A stretch of DNA of 64,000 nucleotides from Trichopria drosophilae (GCA_030407085.1 CM059582.1:71820001-71884000); one strand, 5' to 3'; positions 22,910 through 35,688 are shown, counted from the first letter of the stretch. Numbers and translations are program-made. The notes: generated by a model not told the origin, from the sequence alone.

Positions 22910-25253
22910 TGTTACGTCCCACGTAACTAGAATATCGTGACGAAATATATTTTTGGGAATCTCCGAATATATGGGAGTTTGGTAACAGCGCCGATACAAT
23001 ACACTAACCGAACTATAATGTATTTTCATGATTTGTAAAACCTACCAACCGGCCTCAAAAGATAGTTATACAAGACCGAAACCGTAGAAAATCAACCTCC
23101 TCTCTGGTAACACGATGCCACCATAAAAACTTAAAGATCGGAAAAGCACAGGTCTTTTTCTGCCCACAAATAAGTAAGATTCCTATATTATCAACAAATA
23201 TTAAAATTAAGTAAAATATACAAAATTGCATCAGTTTGTTTGTTAATATTTTTTCAATGTATTTTCATAAAAACAAACTCCTATTTTCAATATTTATAAT
23301 TTTTACAAACACGAAAACTTTTCTATGTTGAAATATAAAAGTCTATAAAAGGCAATTCTCAAGCCGTACACGCACCGACGCCCAAAAGTCATAAAATTAA
23401 AAAAGGGAATTTCGAGAAAATTTATTTTCTCAAGGCAAAGAGAATGACCTTCTTTTTCTATTTTTAGTTTTTGTCCTCGATCAATTATAACATTTAGATT
23501 TACGCAACAATATTAATTCTTATTTCAACATTTAACAATACTTTTAATAAAACAATATATCATTAAATTAAATCGTTTTGAATATAAAAAAAAAAAACAT
23601 AATGAGTGAATAAAAAGAGAAATCAATTAAAGTCGATAAATGCAAATTACAACATTAATATCCTTGCGTAATTGAAATGTTAATAAATAAGTGTAAAAAC
23701 CAAATCATTATTTAGTAATGTTATTTATCAAAATTAAAATATGTACACGAAAATGTAAATGAAAAATAATATCTTAATAATTTTTTATAACTTTGAAACA
23801 ATTGTACACCATCATTATTTTATACATATAATACAATATTAAAAAGTTATAAAAAATTATTATGATATTGTTTTTCATTATATATATATATATAATACTC
23901 AATTATAAATGAATAATTCTAGCAATAAATAACTAACATATAATTAATAAAAAAATTAAGGCGAACTCAAATATCAACATTACAAAAATTCGTTTTATAA
24001 TAAAAACATTTCTTTTACAAAATATTAAAAGTTTCAAAAAATAACCAATACAAAATTAATAATTTCTATTTAACTTTAGTTCTAATTATGCTAGACTTTC
24101 GTTCATGTTTGTAAAAGCTACTTTAGCTTTGTAAAAAATATTTTGTTAAAACTTTATCGTTATAAAAAACGCAAGAACAGTTTTTGTATAACTATCAAAA
24201 AATGGTACAAATTTTCCCACCAAACCTAATAATTCCACGCCTGGACCGATCTACGAATTTTCCTGGAGGGGAAATACTTTCCGACGAATCTTCCTACTTC
24301 TACTCATACTCCTACTCCGACTCCGACCTAGACTCTCGGATCAGCTTTTTGGACGTGCTGCTGCTCCAAATTTTACTGGCTTTCTGTGGGTCGTCGTTGT
24401 CTCTGCTGCCGCTCCAATATTGGCAGTTTCCGCTGGTCTTGGTGGATTTTCGCTTTCGGTCTTCCACGTGGACCCTCTATGCCGCCAAGCAGGTCAAATT
24501 CAATCAATCAACCGGAACACGGCCCACCGGCACTATCAACCGGAGCTCAGCTCACAACGGAATCAACAACCCGTCCTCGCTCTCCTCATTCACAACACTC
24601 CCTTTTTATACATGTCCATGCGACCGTATTCTCACCTCCATAAAAATATTCAGGTCCATGTGACCGAATATTATCCAAGTTTTCCCCGAAAACAGGTCCA
24701 GACGACCGTTTTCAACCTTCTCCAATTCAGGTCCAGGCGACCTAATTTTCCTACCAACCTCCAGAGGAGCCGAGATTTACGGGAAATCAATCTCTGAGAG
24801 CTACGAGTGACGTCCGACTCCCATACAATTAGTGAGTATAAATCTTCCAAAATATAACAAAATAATAAACCCACTAACCACCCTTTCCTTTCCACTCTCT
24901 CTTTTCATGCCCGATACGAGCCGATAAAAATTGAATGCTTCAGGCATTAAATTTATTTTATACGTTTTTCATTTTATGAGACGAATGTGTCGGACTTCTT
25001 TTCCATTTTTTTTGAAGACCACTTTTTTTAAAATACATAAATAAAGAAGCCGACACCTTAGGGATTCATTTTTTTAATTTTAGCCACTCTAGTGCGTTTA
25101 ACTGGAGCCCTTTTGGGTGACCGGATGCAACCACGAAAGTCAGTAGGGACGATAGGCAACCCCGTTTTTTTCGGTTAATTAACTTATAATATTTTTTTTT
25201 TTTACTTTTCATAAATAAAAAAAAAAAGAGATTTAATTATTTATAAATAAAAA

Positions 25254-25338
<85 letters not shown>

Positions 25339-25914
25339 CCCTTTAACCACTTTTTCTTATCCTACTAATGCATTATAAGGATCACCATTTCTAGAATTAA
25401 ATTCTCGTCCTCTAGTTTTTTCAGTGCCGGTAAATAAAAAGGATAGCGGCTATTTCCGTCATCAGCAACGCCTCCGCGACCGAACCGCCAGAAATTTAAA
25501 AGGGAACTTTAGTCCGTTTCCCGACCCTCATTTCCCTCAGAAACCTCCAACCTCCTTCAGTCGAACCTCTCCCTTCCACTATTCGGGAATCCTCACTCAA
25601 CCGCTCCGAGTCTCCGATCAAATTTACTCCTCCCCTTCCTCTCGAACCTCTTCCGCCTCCTCACGAACTCTTCGCACCCACCAATCCACCCAATTTAAAT
25701 TCCATTTAAAATTTGTACAAATAAAAGAAAACAATAAAAAATTGGTATATTTATTTTTCTGATAAAAGAGTTTTTATTTATTTTCCTTCCATCCTTTCCT
25801 TTTAAAGCAGGCCGCCTCCATTCGCCAACCCGAATCAACATGTGTGGTTGAACGCCCTTTCATGATTCTGGGAACAGCATACTCCGAGTGAGTATGCTAA
25901 ATCAGATCATAACA
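22910..25914 (+). repeat. Candidate 3-kb LTR, part of a dispersed repeat
   Basis: Starts 'tgttacgtcccacgtaac' and ends 'cagatcataaca', giving TGTTA...TAACA ends. It is followed by 'aaattggtgccagcgct', which contains a TGG-initial primer-binding-site-like word. From 23064 to 25599 it matches 58571-60870 in direct orientation with small indels. It contains no convincing protein. LTR status is inference from the ends. The length is unusual and no second complete copy is in the window. Confidence 0.4.
25257..25334. repeat. (TA)n microsatellite inside the dispersed repeat
   Basis: About 38 TA units. The second repeat copy has only a few TA units at this place, so the tract expanded in this copy. 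Confidence 0.9.
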
Positions 25915-26568
25915 AAATTGGTGCCAGCGCTATTTGAATGGAGCCCTGCACAATGAAGGAATTTTTGGATGGAAAATTTTCTTTTTCGATTTAAACTTTT
26001 ATTTGCTTGTTCAAAAAAAAATAAAAATAAAATTCATTATCATTAACAAATTCGTGACAGCAATTTTTACACAAAATTTTTTTTTGGAAATAATGTTACT
26101 TTTTAGAAAATTTTTTTTATATTAATTTTAACAAATTAGACATTTGCGTGTGTTCAGACAAAAATTGTTCCGGATAAAGAAATTACATTTCTTTCCCTTA
26201 CCATCTCTGGCGCCCGCAGAATTACTATTAATTTTATATTTCCATAAAACAAATATATATATATATAATTATATATAAATAACTATTTATTCTTTTTAGT
26301 GGAAAACATCCCGGTGGAATCACGACCAATTTCGTACTTAATAAACCGGAGACACAGGGGGATCGAATATTTAAATAAATGACACCAGGACCTTACCAGT
26401 AATAAAATCAAGGCTGGAAAATATTTTAAAGCGAAAAAACGTCTCGACAAAATTAGAAATATCATAATAAATAGAATAAGTAGCGCGAAAAAAATAAATA
26501 TAACAGTAAAAATAAAACGCAAAAATATAATAGAAATTATACATATCGACGATTAAAAATATATATTG
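25915..26568. other. AT-rich sequence after the candidate LTR
   Basis: No gag or pol follows the primer-site-like word. Short ORFs here are low complexity. If this was a retroelement, its coding part is missing. Confidence 0.3.
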
Positions 26569-26630
26569 TAACGAAAATGCTGTTTTATCTTTATTTTAAT
26601 ACCCGGTTATAGGAAAAAGCATTTTCGTTA
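26569..26630. repeat. Short perfect inverted repeat (hairpin)
   Basis: Arms 'taacgaaaatgct' and 'agcattttcgtta' (13 bp, perfect) flank a 36-nt loop. It may be the edge of a decayed element. No termination role is implied. Confidence 0.6.
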
Positions 26631-27420
26631 TTCCCCAGGCTCCGGCGGTGGTTCCGTATTGTGTAATAATGTAAAATTTCAGAACTAGCCGGCTGCCAAG
26701 ACGGCGAGAGCCGGCAACCCTGTGGAGAGTTACGTCGGTCGCCGGTAACCGGAAAGTCAGATCTCTGCGTACCTTCGATCCGCGAGCGTGAAGAAAAAGA
26801 ATTGTTCTTTGTTTTGGCTTCCGCTCGGGAAATGTTTTGTAAAGACAGTCGTCTATATTTGTTTGTGATTTGGACATCCGCGTTTTTGTATTATTTGCGT
26901 CCATATTATTGTGCAATCTTTTAAGATTTTGGCGAACGGACAGGGCAAACGACGTCCACTATTGGTTGACACGGAGGAGAGCCTCTTTTTTCGAAACGTG
27001 TACGAAGCACCAAATCTTGTAAGTACCGGCTCTGTCCCGACTTCTCATATCTCTCGGGCTATAAATATATTTTATATGAATAAACTTATTTATCTTAAAC
27101 CATATTTTATATGTTTCATTTTAATTTTCTCCTCCTCTTTACGTTATCTCATATCTCATTTTAAGGTTTGTTTTTGTTAAGACATATTAGTAGTCGTCTC
27201 GTGTTTCCCGGGTATTGGCAGGTTTGGTTTGGGATAATTTGTGTTTTCGTTGATATTGGAACACGTGACTCCTAACTCGAAATTTGCTCGCCGTGCATTT
27301 TTATTGAAGGTGCGCGACTATTATAACTGTTGGCGCGAGACCGACTTTTTTTGGAATTTGACGTATAGACGTCTCACTAAGTTTAAAAAAAAAATCAACG
27401 TAAAAGACAGTTACAATATA
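26631..27420. other. Unassigned stretch before DD41D copy 2
   Basis: Mixed-composition sequence with TATA-like 'ctataaatatatttt' near 27059 and 'gaataaac' shortly after, which could be LTR-like promoter and polyadenylation signals. No coding domain. Confidence 0.3.
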
Positions 27421-27722
27421 TACAGGGTCATCGAAAAGTATCGGACCCCCCTAATATCTTCAGTTAGAATGCACTTAGGAGAAAATGTCCAATAGCAAAG
27501 TTGTATGGTTTCAAGCGGGGAGTAAGATGATGACCTTGACTTTGACCTTGACCATGTCCTTCAAGGTCATTTCAAGGTCGATCTTATTTTTTTTAATAGA
27601 ACCCCCTACATTTTATTGCATATTCTTATAGCTTATCTCGAGAGCTTTCCAAAACACTATAATAAAATATTTTTTTATCAAGTACTTTTTGAGTTATAAA
27701 GGTTTGAAGTTAACAATTTGTT

Positions 27723-27884
27723 AAGTGGTGTGCGAGTCCGACCAGTTAAGGCAAGAGTGGTGTGCGAGTCCGAACAGTTAAGGCAAGAGTGGTGTGCGAG
27801 TCCGACCAGTTAAGGCAAGAGTGGTGTGCGAGTCCGACCAGTTAAGGCAAGAGTGGTGTGTGAGTCCGGCCAGTTAAGGCAAAT
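27723..27884. repeat. Five 32-bp subterminal repeats, copy 2
   Basis: The same unit as in copy 1, in reverse, with small differences (one unit has 'aacagttaagg'). Confidence 0.9.
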
Positions 27885-27934
27885 TTAATTCCAATTGGTT
27901 AGCTTGGGCAAAATATTTAATTGTACCAAACAAT

Positions 27935-29010
27935 TCACAACAAATGTTCAAATTGTTGCCCTTCAACAGCCTGGCAATGTGCCAATCTGTTATAAACAGC
28001 CGAAACCGCATTCCGGTATGTTTCTGGCGGTATTAGTTTTATCTCTCGAGTTATTCTCCCTCTTAAATCATCTAAATCTTGAGGCTTGGTGGCATAAACT
28101 TTACTTTTCAAGTAATCCCACAAAAAAAGTCAAGTGGGGTCAAGTCCGGAGACCGAGGTGGCCACTCAATACGACCCCTTTGCCCTATCCACCTGTCCTA
28201 AAAGACCTCATTCAAATATTGACGGAAAATGACACCATAATGAGGTGGAGCTCCATCCTGTTGGAAATAAATTTCATCCATATTTCCACCAGCTATGTCT
28301 CGAATAGCTGGAACAATTTGTTCGCGAAGCATGACTAGGTATACTTGTGCTGTCAAATTGCCTTCAATGAAGAAAGGGCCAACTGGTCTACCATTAAGAA
28401 TACCAGCCCATACGTTAACTTTTTGTGGATATTGACTATGATTGTCTCTTTTCCAGTGAGGATTAACGTCACTCCAGTATCTACAATTGTGTCTATTTAC
28501 ATTTCCAGTCAGTTCAGATGTTGCCTCATCAGAGAAAAGAATATTATCAAGTAATAGAGGATCGTCGACAATCATCTCCATCATAAGATCACAAAATTCG
28601 ATGCGTCTATCAAAATCGTCTTCGGACAACTCTTGGACCAAATGGAGTTTGTATGGATGCCATTTATTCAATTTCAGAATTTTACTGACAGATGCATGAC
28701 CGATTTCGTGTTCTTGTGCAACGCGATTGATGGAAATATGGGGATCTTCAACGAAAGACTGTAAAACATCTAATGCCTTATCATTATTTGTTGCTGCTTT
28801 AGGTCTACCAGATTTTGGGCGGCTTTTAACGCTACCAATGGCCTCGAAACGTTGAATAGTACGGATTACAGTACTTTTGGAGATCCTATTATTTTCATTC
28901 CGAAAATTTTCAATAAATAATCGCGTTACTGTTTTATACCCTCTTTGTTGATCTGCCCATCCTCGCATCATTAACAGTGTTATTCGATCTCTTTGAGAAA
29001 GCTCCGCCAT
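27935..29010 (-). pseudogene. DD41D transposase, copy 2, stop plus frameshift
   Basis: The 270-aa N-terminal frame (29010-28198) matches the intact transposase closely, including the HTH region, FSDEAT and QQDGAPPHY. A TAG at 28198-28200 replaces the Gln codon after LNEVF. Further on, the T-run after the PLD motif has 7 Ts instead of 8, shifting the frame. The C-terminal piece survives as a separate frame (28123-27935). The third catalytic Asp lies between the two lesions, so no active protein can be made. Confidence 0.9.
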
Positions 29011-29737
29011 TCTTAATTAGAGCGAAGAAGAATTAATCAGGTAAGTGATAGGAAATTGATCTAGATAATTAAGTAGAGAAAAATACTAATTATTAAGTGT
29101 TGGTCCAACTATCGATTTGTTTATTTTAACCAGCACTAGCAAAAAGCTCGTTGAGCAACTGAAAATCTAATAGATCAATTAATAATATTTACGAAAAATT
29201 TCTGGGCTATTGGAAACAAAATGAAGATGTTTGGGATAATCAATTGAAGAGCAATGGTTTCTTTTGTTACAGAAAAAATTTTTGAGGCTGTTTGTTTTCG
29301 TCCACGAGGTGACTGCTGCTCGCTAAGAAGAAGACAGCACTGCATCAAAGTTTCAAATCAGTGATCCGTATTGTTTGCTCAAGAGCTCGTACATTGGTGC
29401 CTGCGAGAGTGAGAGAATAAAGATTGGCCAACGCTTTCGGTCAGATTCCCGCTAACGCCTTCGGAAATCACGCATTCGAGCAGCTTCTCGCGATTACGTT
29501 CGGGCAGTTTTTCGCCAGAGCCTATTAGCAGAATTGCTTGAAGCCGTACAATACTTTGCTATTGGACATTTTTCCAAAATGCATTCTTACTGAAAATATT
29601 AGGGGGATCCGATTAATGTATTTTCTTTAAACCAATTAATTGGTCTCATTATTCCGCGCACAAAAGTATTAAGGTTATCATTACTGAAAACTAAATAATA
29701 TTTTACAAGATATTCTACATTTTGTGTCAACACTGTA

Positions 29738-30253
29738 TATATAAATAAAGGAAAAACATTTAAATTTATTCTCTTGTTTTCTTTTCCTCTTTCCTTCTAC
29801 CACATTTACAAATTTTTAACTCTTATTATATTAAGTATTAATTAAGCTTTAAAACCTATATATAGTGTGGGATTCCGAAATCGAGAAAGGAAATTTCTTG
29901 AATGCAAAAACGATTGCATTTATAATCGCCGACGCCGATTAACAATTCAGCGAACCCGCACCCGAACTGTTACCTCACGAAAAAGAAGCCCAATAAAAAA
30001 TAAAAAGAGCGGAGCGACAAAGGCGTCGCAGGGCAAAGAATAAATTATTGAAAGCAAAATACAAACAAAATAATATTTTTACAAATAAAATATATATATA
30101 TTTATGTATACATAACAAAAGAAATATTAAAAAAACCAAAGAGTATAATATATCTATTCATATAAAATAAGTCTTGAGTTTTCTTTAACTAACCTCTCTT
30201 GCATGACAAATAAAATTCGTATAGTATAAATTGAATTACGATATATATATATA
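29738..30253. other. Host segment between DD41D copies 2 and 3
   Basis: AT-rich, with a GC-richer patch at about 29920-30040 (gccgacgccgattaac, ggagcgacaaaggcgtcgc). No gene recognised. Confidence 0.3.
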
Positions 30254-30385
30254 TACAGGGTCATCGAAGAGTATCGGACCCCCCTAATATCTTCAGTTAG
30301 AATGCACTTAGGAGAAAATGTCCAATAGCAAAGTTGTATGGTTTCAAGCGGGGAGTAAGATTGACTTGACCCCACTTGACTTTTT

Positions 30386-30574
30386 TTGTGGGATTACTTG
30401 AAAAGTAAAGTTTATGCCACCAAGCCTCAAGATTTAGATGATTTAAGAGGGAGAATAACTCGAGAGATAAAACTAATACCGCCAGAAACATACCGGAATG
30501 CGGTTTCGGCTGTTTATAACAGATTGGCACATTGCCAGGCTGTTGAAGGGCAACAATTTGAACATTTGTTGTGA
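30386..30574 (+). pseudogene. DD41D transposase C-terminal remnant, copy 3
   Basis: 62 codons after the third catalytic Asp (from YLKSKVYATKPQDLDD). The same 7-T run as in copy 2 shows shared ancestry of copies 2 and 3. The 32-bp repeats follow at 30628-30785. Confidence 0.85.
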
Positions 30575-30627
30575 ATTGTTTGGTACAATTAAATATTTTG
30601 CCCAAGCTAACCAATTGGAATTAAATT

Positions 30628-30785
30628 TGCCTTAACTGGCCGGACTCACACACCACTCTTGCCTTAACTGGTCGGACTCGCACACCACTCTTGCCTTAAC
30701 TGGTCGGACTCGCACACCACTCTTGCCTTAACTGTTCGGACTCGCACACCACTCTTGCCTTAACTGGTCGGACTCGCACACCACT
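30628..30785. repeat. Five 32-bp subterminal repeats, copy 3
   Basis: The same array as in copies 1 and 2. Confidence 0.85.
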
Positions 30786-31088
30786 TAACAAATTGTTAAC
30801 TTCAAACCTTTATAACTCAAAAAGTACTTGATAAAAAAATATTGTATTATAGTGTTTTGGAAAGCTCTCGAGATAAGCTATAAGAATATGCAATAAAATG
30901 TAGGGGGTTCTATTTAAAAAAATAAGATTGACCTTGAAATGACCTTGAAGGACATGGTCAAGGTCAAAGTCAAGGTCAGCATCTTACTCCCCGCTTGAAA
31001 CCATACAACTCTGCTATTGGACATTTTCTCCTAAGTGCATTCTAACTGAAGATATTAGGGGGGTCCGATACTTTTCGATGTCCCTGTA

Positions 31089-31136
<48 letters not shown>

Positions 31137-31246
31137 TCTATATATATAGTAAACAAAAAAATAATAAGTTAAATAGAATATTTTATTTCGTTTTCCTATA
31201 AAATTGTTGCGTTTTATTTATTAATAGTAATTACATAAAACAATAA

Positions 31247-33183
31247 ATGGCAGGAAAAAGAGTTACACGAGCTATAACACAGGATCTAAGCGAGTCAGAA
31301 AAACAAGATTTTTTAGGACCTAGTTTAGTTAGTAATAGGAAACAAAGAAAGAAAATAGAAAAACCATTAGATGCCATTACCGGAGAAAATATACATATTG
31401 AAAAAGAAACAATAATTACGGAACAAATAAAAAAAAATATATCTCCACAAGAAGAACAATCACAACAATTTTCTATTAGCCATAGCAAGGTATCTGACGA
31501 AATAATTAACATTATAACTGAAACCGAAGAAACAGATCAAAACTCACCGGAAGAAATTATAGACACTACAAAATTCCAAAAAAAAGATACATTGGAAAAC
31601 TTACAAATCTTTAATTTAAATAACGAAATTTTACCAGAAATAAATACACCATTGACAGGAAAAATCAATGAACTAGTAGATGAGTTCAAGAACCTAACCG
31701 AAGAATATGAAAAACAGGAAAAAACCCCAGTTAAGGTTAAATTATCAAAATTCGAGTACTCCCAAAAAGAATAGTTTAGACGACGAAGAGGAACAAGATA
31801 GTAAAGTTTCCGATAGTGACGACGAAATTTTTAAAACAATACATAATAATAACGAAAGCTTAAACGAATTCAAAGAAATGGCCCAAAATCGCGATCGATT
31901 AACCCTAAACCACGCAATAGAAATAGTACCAAGAGTCGATGGTAATCCCCGATCATTTTTTACATTTATTGAAAATTGCGAAGAAGCTAAAGACATGCTT
32001 CCAGATGAAGCAGAGCAGGATTTGGTCAAATTAATAAAAAGCAGATTAATTAGCGAAGAACGACGCGTAATAAAAAATCAAGAATTCCGAACAATATCTG
32101 AATTATTGAAAACTCTCAGAGAAATATACTCCCCAATCAATTACATAACAGAAATAAGACAGGAACTTATAGGGATGCATCAACTAGTTTTTGAAAACAT
32201 TGTAGCATATGCGAACCGTGTAAGAGAAATAGGCGATAAAATAGTAGAAACTTATAAGGCATTAAACAAAAATGGTCAAATAAGCGAAGAAGAAAAATCA
32301 CAAACAGAAACAGAAATATTAGAAACGTTTTTAAATGGATTAAAACCAGAAATCGAAATAAGACTAACCAATTTATATATAGAAAACTTTTCAACAGCAG
32401 TTCAAAAAGCATTACAAATAGAAAAAAAATTAAAATTAACCAACGATATCAGAGGAGCAATCAATGAAACATGAAACAAGAAGACAAAATTAAATCACAA
32501 AAAATAAAAATTATACAAACAGAAAAAAAAACGTAAAATCTGCAAGAGAATCGGACACGAAGCAGACACATGCTTTCATAGGAATTCAAGACAAGCACAA
32601 AATTATCAAACCCATGAGAATTATCAACCATCAAAGTACTAGAACTATCAACCACCGAACTTTCAAAATTACAAACTACCAAACTTTCCAAACTATCAAC
32701 CCTGAAAATTCCAAAACTACCCACCACTACAATTTCACAATTATCAACAACCGAATTATCAAAACTACCAAAATCAAAGAGACTATCAGAAAAACCACCC
32801 TCGGAACTACCAAAATCATCAAAGGATTGATCCCATGAACTAAGAGCAACAAAATTATGCCTCACGAAGAAATCAACCTCCGAACTATTACCAAACCCAG
32901 AGAAATCAAAATAATATAACCTCAGCCTCAAAACTATCAACTCACGAACAAAACATTTCATTCACAAGTAATCCAATGTACATTTTGTAAGAATATGGGT
33001 CATTCTTGGAAAGAATGCAGAAAACTAAAAGCTAAAGAAGAACTCAAGGCAGAATTACTAGACGAGCTAAATAGGAAACATAATTTAATGGAAAACGAGA
33101 ATGGTCTCCCCAAAACAGGCACGCAGAGGGAGACCAGAAATATGCGCCAAATAAATGTCACACGAACAATAGACACAAATTAG
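31247..33183 (+). pseudogene. Retroelement gag with two zinc knuckles and an N/Y/Q-rich region
   Basis: ATG 31247 opens a charged N-terminal frame of 175 codons. A frameshift near 31707-31774 moves to the 31707-32474 frame, which holds the capsid-like block (VDGNPRSFFTFIENCEEAKD, then ISELLKTLREIYSP). The knuckle near 32535 has lost its first Cys (RKICKRIGHEADTC). A stretch of about 130 codons of repeated NYQ-type residues (about 32590-32930) with a few stops precedes an intact second knuckle, CTFCKNMGHSWKEC (CX2CX4HX4C), in the 32995-33183 region. It would package RNA and assemble particles if intact. Confidence 0.75.
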
Positions 33184-33830
33184 AAATAAAAACAGTTCAC
33201 TTAGAAAAAAACGAAGCTACAATAATTAAAATCAACTCTAAAGATCTATACACTGAAGTAACGTTTATGGTAGATACAGGGGCCAGTATAAATATAATAA
33301 AAGAAGAACATATAAAAGGAGAAACTTTAATAGACGAAAATGATATAATAGATCTTAAAGGCATCATCGAGCAACCTGTAACAACAATGGGGTAGTTTTT
33401 CTAGAAATACTAGGCAGTGAAGTAGAATTCCATGTTGTCAAAAATAATTTCCTAATAAATACAGCAGGAATTTTAGGATCAGGATTATTACATGATAATC
33501 AAGCAACAATAGATTATAAAAAACATTATATAGAATGGAAAAATAATAAAGTTTACTTCCATGAAGAAAAAATCACAATCCCGGCAAGAGCAATATCAAC
33601 ACTTTACGTAAATATAAAAAATAAAGAAATTAAATATGGATATGTACCACGCATTGAAACCGAAGAAGGCATTTATTTAGGCGAAGCAATTATCAAAAAC
33701 AACAACGGACGAGGATACCTACAAATCTATAATGCAACCAACGAAAGTACAGAAATAAAAATACCAACACTAGAAATTGCTGAAATAGACAAAGACTTTG
33801 ACATCTCAAACTTTCACGAACAAATATGAA
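33184..33830 (+). pseudogene. Retroelement aspartic protease and flanking pol sequence
   Basis: The retropepsin motif VTFMVDTGASINII (DTGA) lies near 33262. The segment after it is a frame-shifted, A-rich pol linker that ends at a TGA near 33829, where sequence jumps straight to RT block 3. The N-terminal RT blocks are missing, which is best explained by an internal deletion. Confidence 0.75.
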
Positions 33831-34735
33831 AAATCTATAGGCGACTCATACCCTATACCAAATATAGTGGATAATCGAGATCAATTAGGAGGCGCTAAAT
33901 ATTTTTCAATATTCGATTTAGCCTCTGGATTTTTACAAATAAAAATGGATGAGCAAGACGCATAAAAAACAGCCTTTTCTACACCTCATGGACATTATGA
34001 ATTTGATAGAATGCCGTTTAGCCTGAAAAATGCCTCCATCCAAGCTGCATTCCAACGACTCATGGATATCGTATTATCTGGATTACAAGGAAATGAACTT
34101 TTCGTATATTTGGACGATATTGTAACATATGCATCCTCACTACAGAAACATAAGATAAAATGTGAAAAATTAATGAATAGACTCAAACAAGCAAATCTAA
34201 AATTACAACCTGACAAGTGCAAATTTCTTAGAAAAGAAGTCTGCTACCTAGGCCACATTATCAGTGAAGATGGCTTAAAACCAGACCCAAACAAAATTAA
34301 CTGCGTACAAAAATTCCCAATTCCTAAAAATCAAAAAAATATCAAACAATTCCTAGGACTTGCTGGATTATACAGAAGATTTATCGAAAATTTCTCAAGC
34401 ATTGCAAAACCATTGTCAAATTTATTAAAAGATAATACACCTTTCACCTGGGGAACAGAAGAAAACAATGCATTTAATACACTACGCGAGAAACTATGTA
34501 ATGCTCCGGTATTACAATACCCACATTTTAACGAATCTTCATAATCTCAACCGATGCCTCTGGATATGCAATAGGCGCTATACTGTCACAAGGAGAAATA
34601 CGAAAAGATAGACCAATATCATACACATCTCGGGTACTAAACGAACATGAAAAAAAATATGAAACATACGATAAGGAAGCACTAGCAATTTATTACGCAA
34701 TACTACAGTAGCAACTTATTAAGCAATACTAAGGT
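33831..34735 (+). pseudogene. Retroelement reverse transcriptase and partial RNase H
   Basis: RT starts abruptly at SIGDSYPIPNI and shows FSIFDLASGFLQIKMDE (first catalytic Asp), one in-frame TAA after DEQDA, then MPFSLKNASIQAAFQ and the catalytic FVYLDDIV (YLDD). The thumb region with QFLGLAGLYRRFI follows in the open frame 34011-34544. RNase H gives ISTDASGYAIGAIL and YETYDKEALAIYYAI before it is cut. Motif style is Ty3/Gypsy, errantivirus side. Confidence 0.85.
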
Positions 34736-35474
34736 TATGAGAACATCTTAACAATCCAAGATAATCTTACAAAATACCTAATTGCAATACCCCTAAAAAA
34801 AGCAACGGCCTCAGACATTGCGGAAGCTTTAGTGAAAAGATTAATATGTACGTTCGGAATACTTAACACTATACTAACAGATCAAGGTAAAAACTTTTTA
34901 AACAAAATCATGAATTATTCAACATAAAGCAGATAAAAACGACAGCGTTTCACCCACAATCGAACGGTTCATTAGAAAGATCACACCACGTAATAACGGA
35001 ATACATTTTTCGGAAAAACAAACAGATTGGGATAAATGGTTAGAATTAGCAACATTTTCATATAACACTATCATTCACGAAGGAACAAAATATACCCCTT
35101 TCGAATTAATGTTTGATAGAATTGCCAAATTACCTTCTATTAAACCCGTAAATGATGATACTGAAATCACTTATACCGGTTACGTACAAAATTTAGCCTC
35201 AAAACTATATGATGTTCAGAAATTTGCACAACAAAATTTTAAATCCGCCAAAATAAAATAAAAACAATACTATGATAGAAATATAAATTCTATAACCCTA
35301 AAAGCGGGCGATGCGGTCTCTTTACAAAAAAATCATAAAACTAGTAAATTCGAATATCAAGGTCCCTCTAAAGTATTACAAGTTTTCGAAAATGGAAATG
35401 TAAAAATAAAAGTAAAAAACGAGGAAAAAGTAGTTTACGCAAATAGATTAAAATACTCCCGAATACCAGTCTAA
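34736..35474 (+). pseudogene. Retroelement integrase (N-terminal zinc domain deleted)
   Basis: Begins inside the catalytic core (LTIQDNLTKYLIAIPL with the first Asp), then ILTDQGKNF (second Asp) and a frameshifted FHPQSNGSLERSH block with the catalytic Glu. The C-terminal domain (GPSKVLQVFENGNVKIKV) ends with a stop at 35472-35474. The HHCC zinc domain is absent. Stop codons and a frameshift inside the core make it inactive. Confidence 0.8.
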
Positions 35475-35688
35475 ATGGTGATCTTCCTATTTTCCCTATC
35501 CTATTATAGTTAATAAGGCATGTACCAATATTTTATATAATTAAATGTATACACATGTACATACACATATTACACATTCCAATATACGTACCACACCATA
35601 AATAAGCAGCACAAATTAATCAAACAAAACAAAGGGGATGCTTATTTCAGTCAAAGAAACACCTGGAAAGAGAAGAGGAAAATCGAAA
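35475..35688 (+). other. pol-env spacer with candidate splice acceptor
   Basis: Non-coding AT-rich spacer. 'cttatttcag' at 35641-35650, 39 bp before the env ATG, fits the acceptor used by spliced env messages in errantivirus-like elements. The matching donor would be in the missing 5' leader. Confidence 0.4.

Larger units (their letters stand above)
27423..29735 (-). mobile_element. DD41D transposon, copy 2 (defective)
   Basis: The full-length reversed copy has the 3' end at 27423 (cagggtcatcg) and the 5' end at 29735 (rc cagtgttgacac), each flanked by TA. The two ends share only a short terminal CAG-GT core plus a subterminal block, so the true TIRs are imperfect. It has the same five 32-bp repeats at 27723-27884. 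The transposase is broken. Confidence 0.85.
30256..31086 (+). mobile_element. DD41D transposon, copy 3: 831-bp internal-deletion derivative
   Basis: Starts cagggtcatcg at 30256 and ends ...cgatgtccctg at 31086, with TA on both sides. Both ends are of the 3' type, giving near-perfect terminal inverted repeats of about 107 bp. The left end is joined at about 30364 directly to the transposase C-terminal region. This makes it MITE-like and mobilisable in principle by an intact transposase. Confidence 0.85.

Noticed and set aside
24184..24797. Three overlapping ORFs of 85-159 codons in the dispersed repeat
   Set aside because: No domain, overlapping frames, and not kept open in the second copy at 59677-60084.
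26568..27260. Solo LTR beginning TGTAACG with TATA and polyadenylation-like words
   Set aside because: No second copy, no clear CA end and no target duplication; the 13-bp hairpin alone is insufficient.
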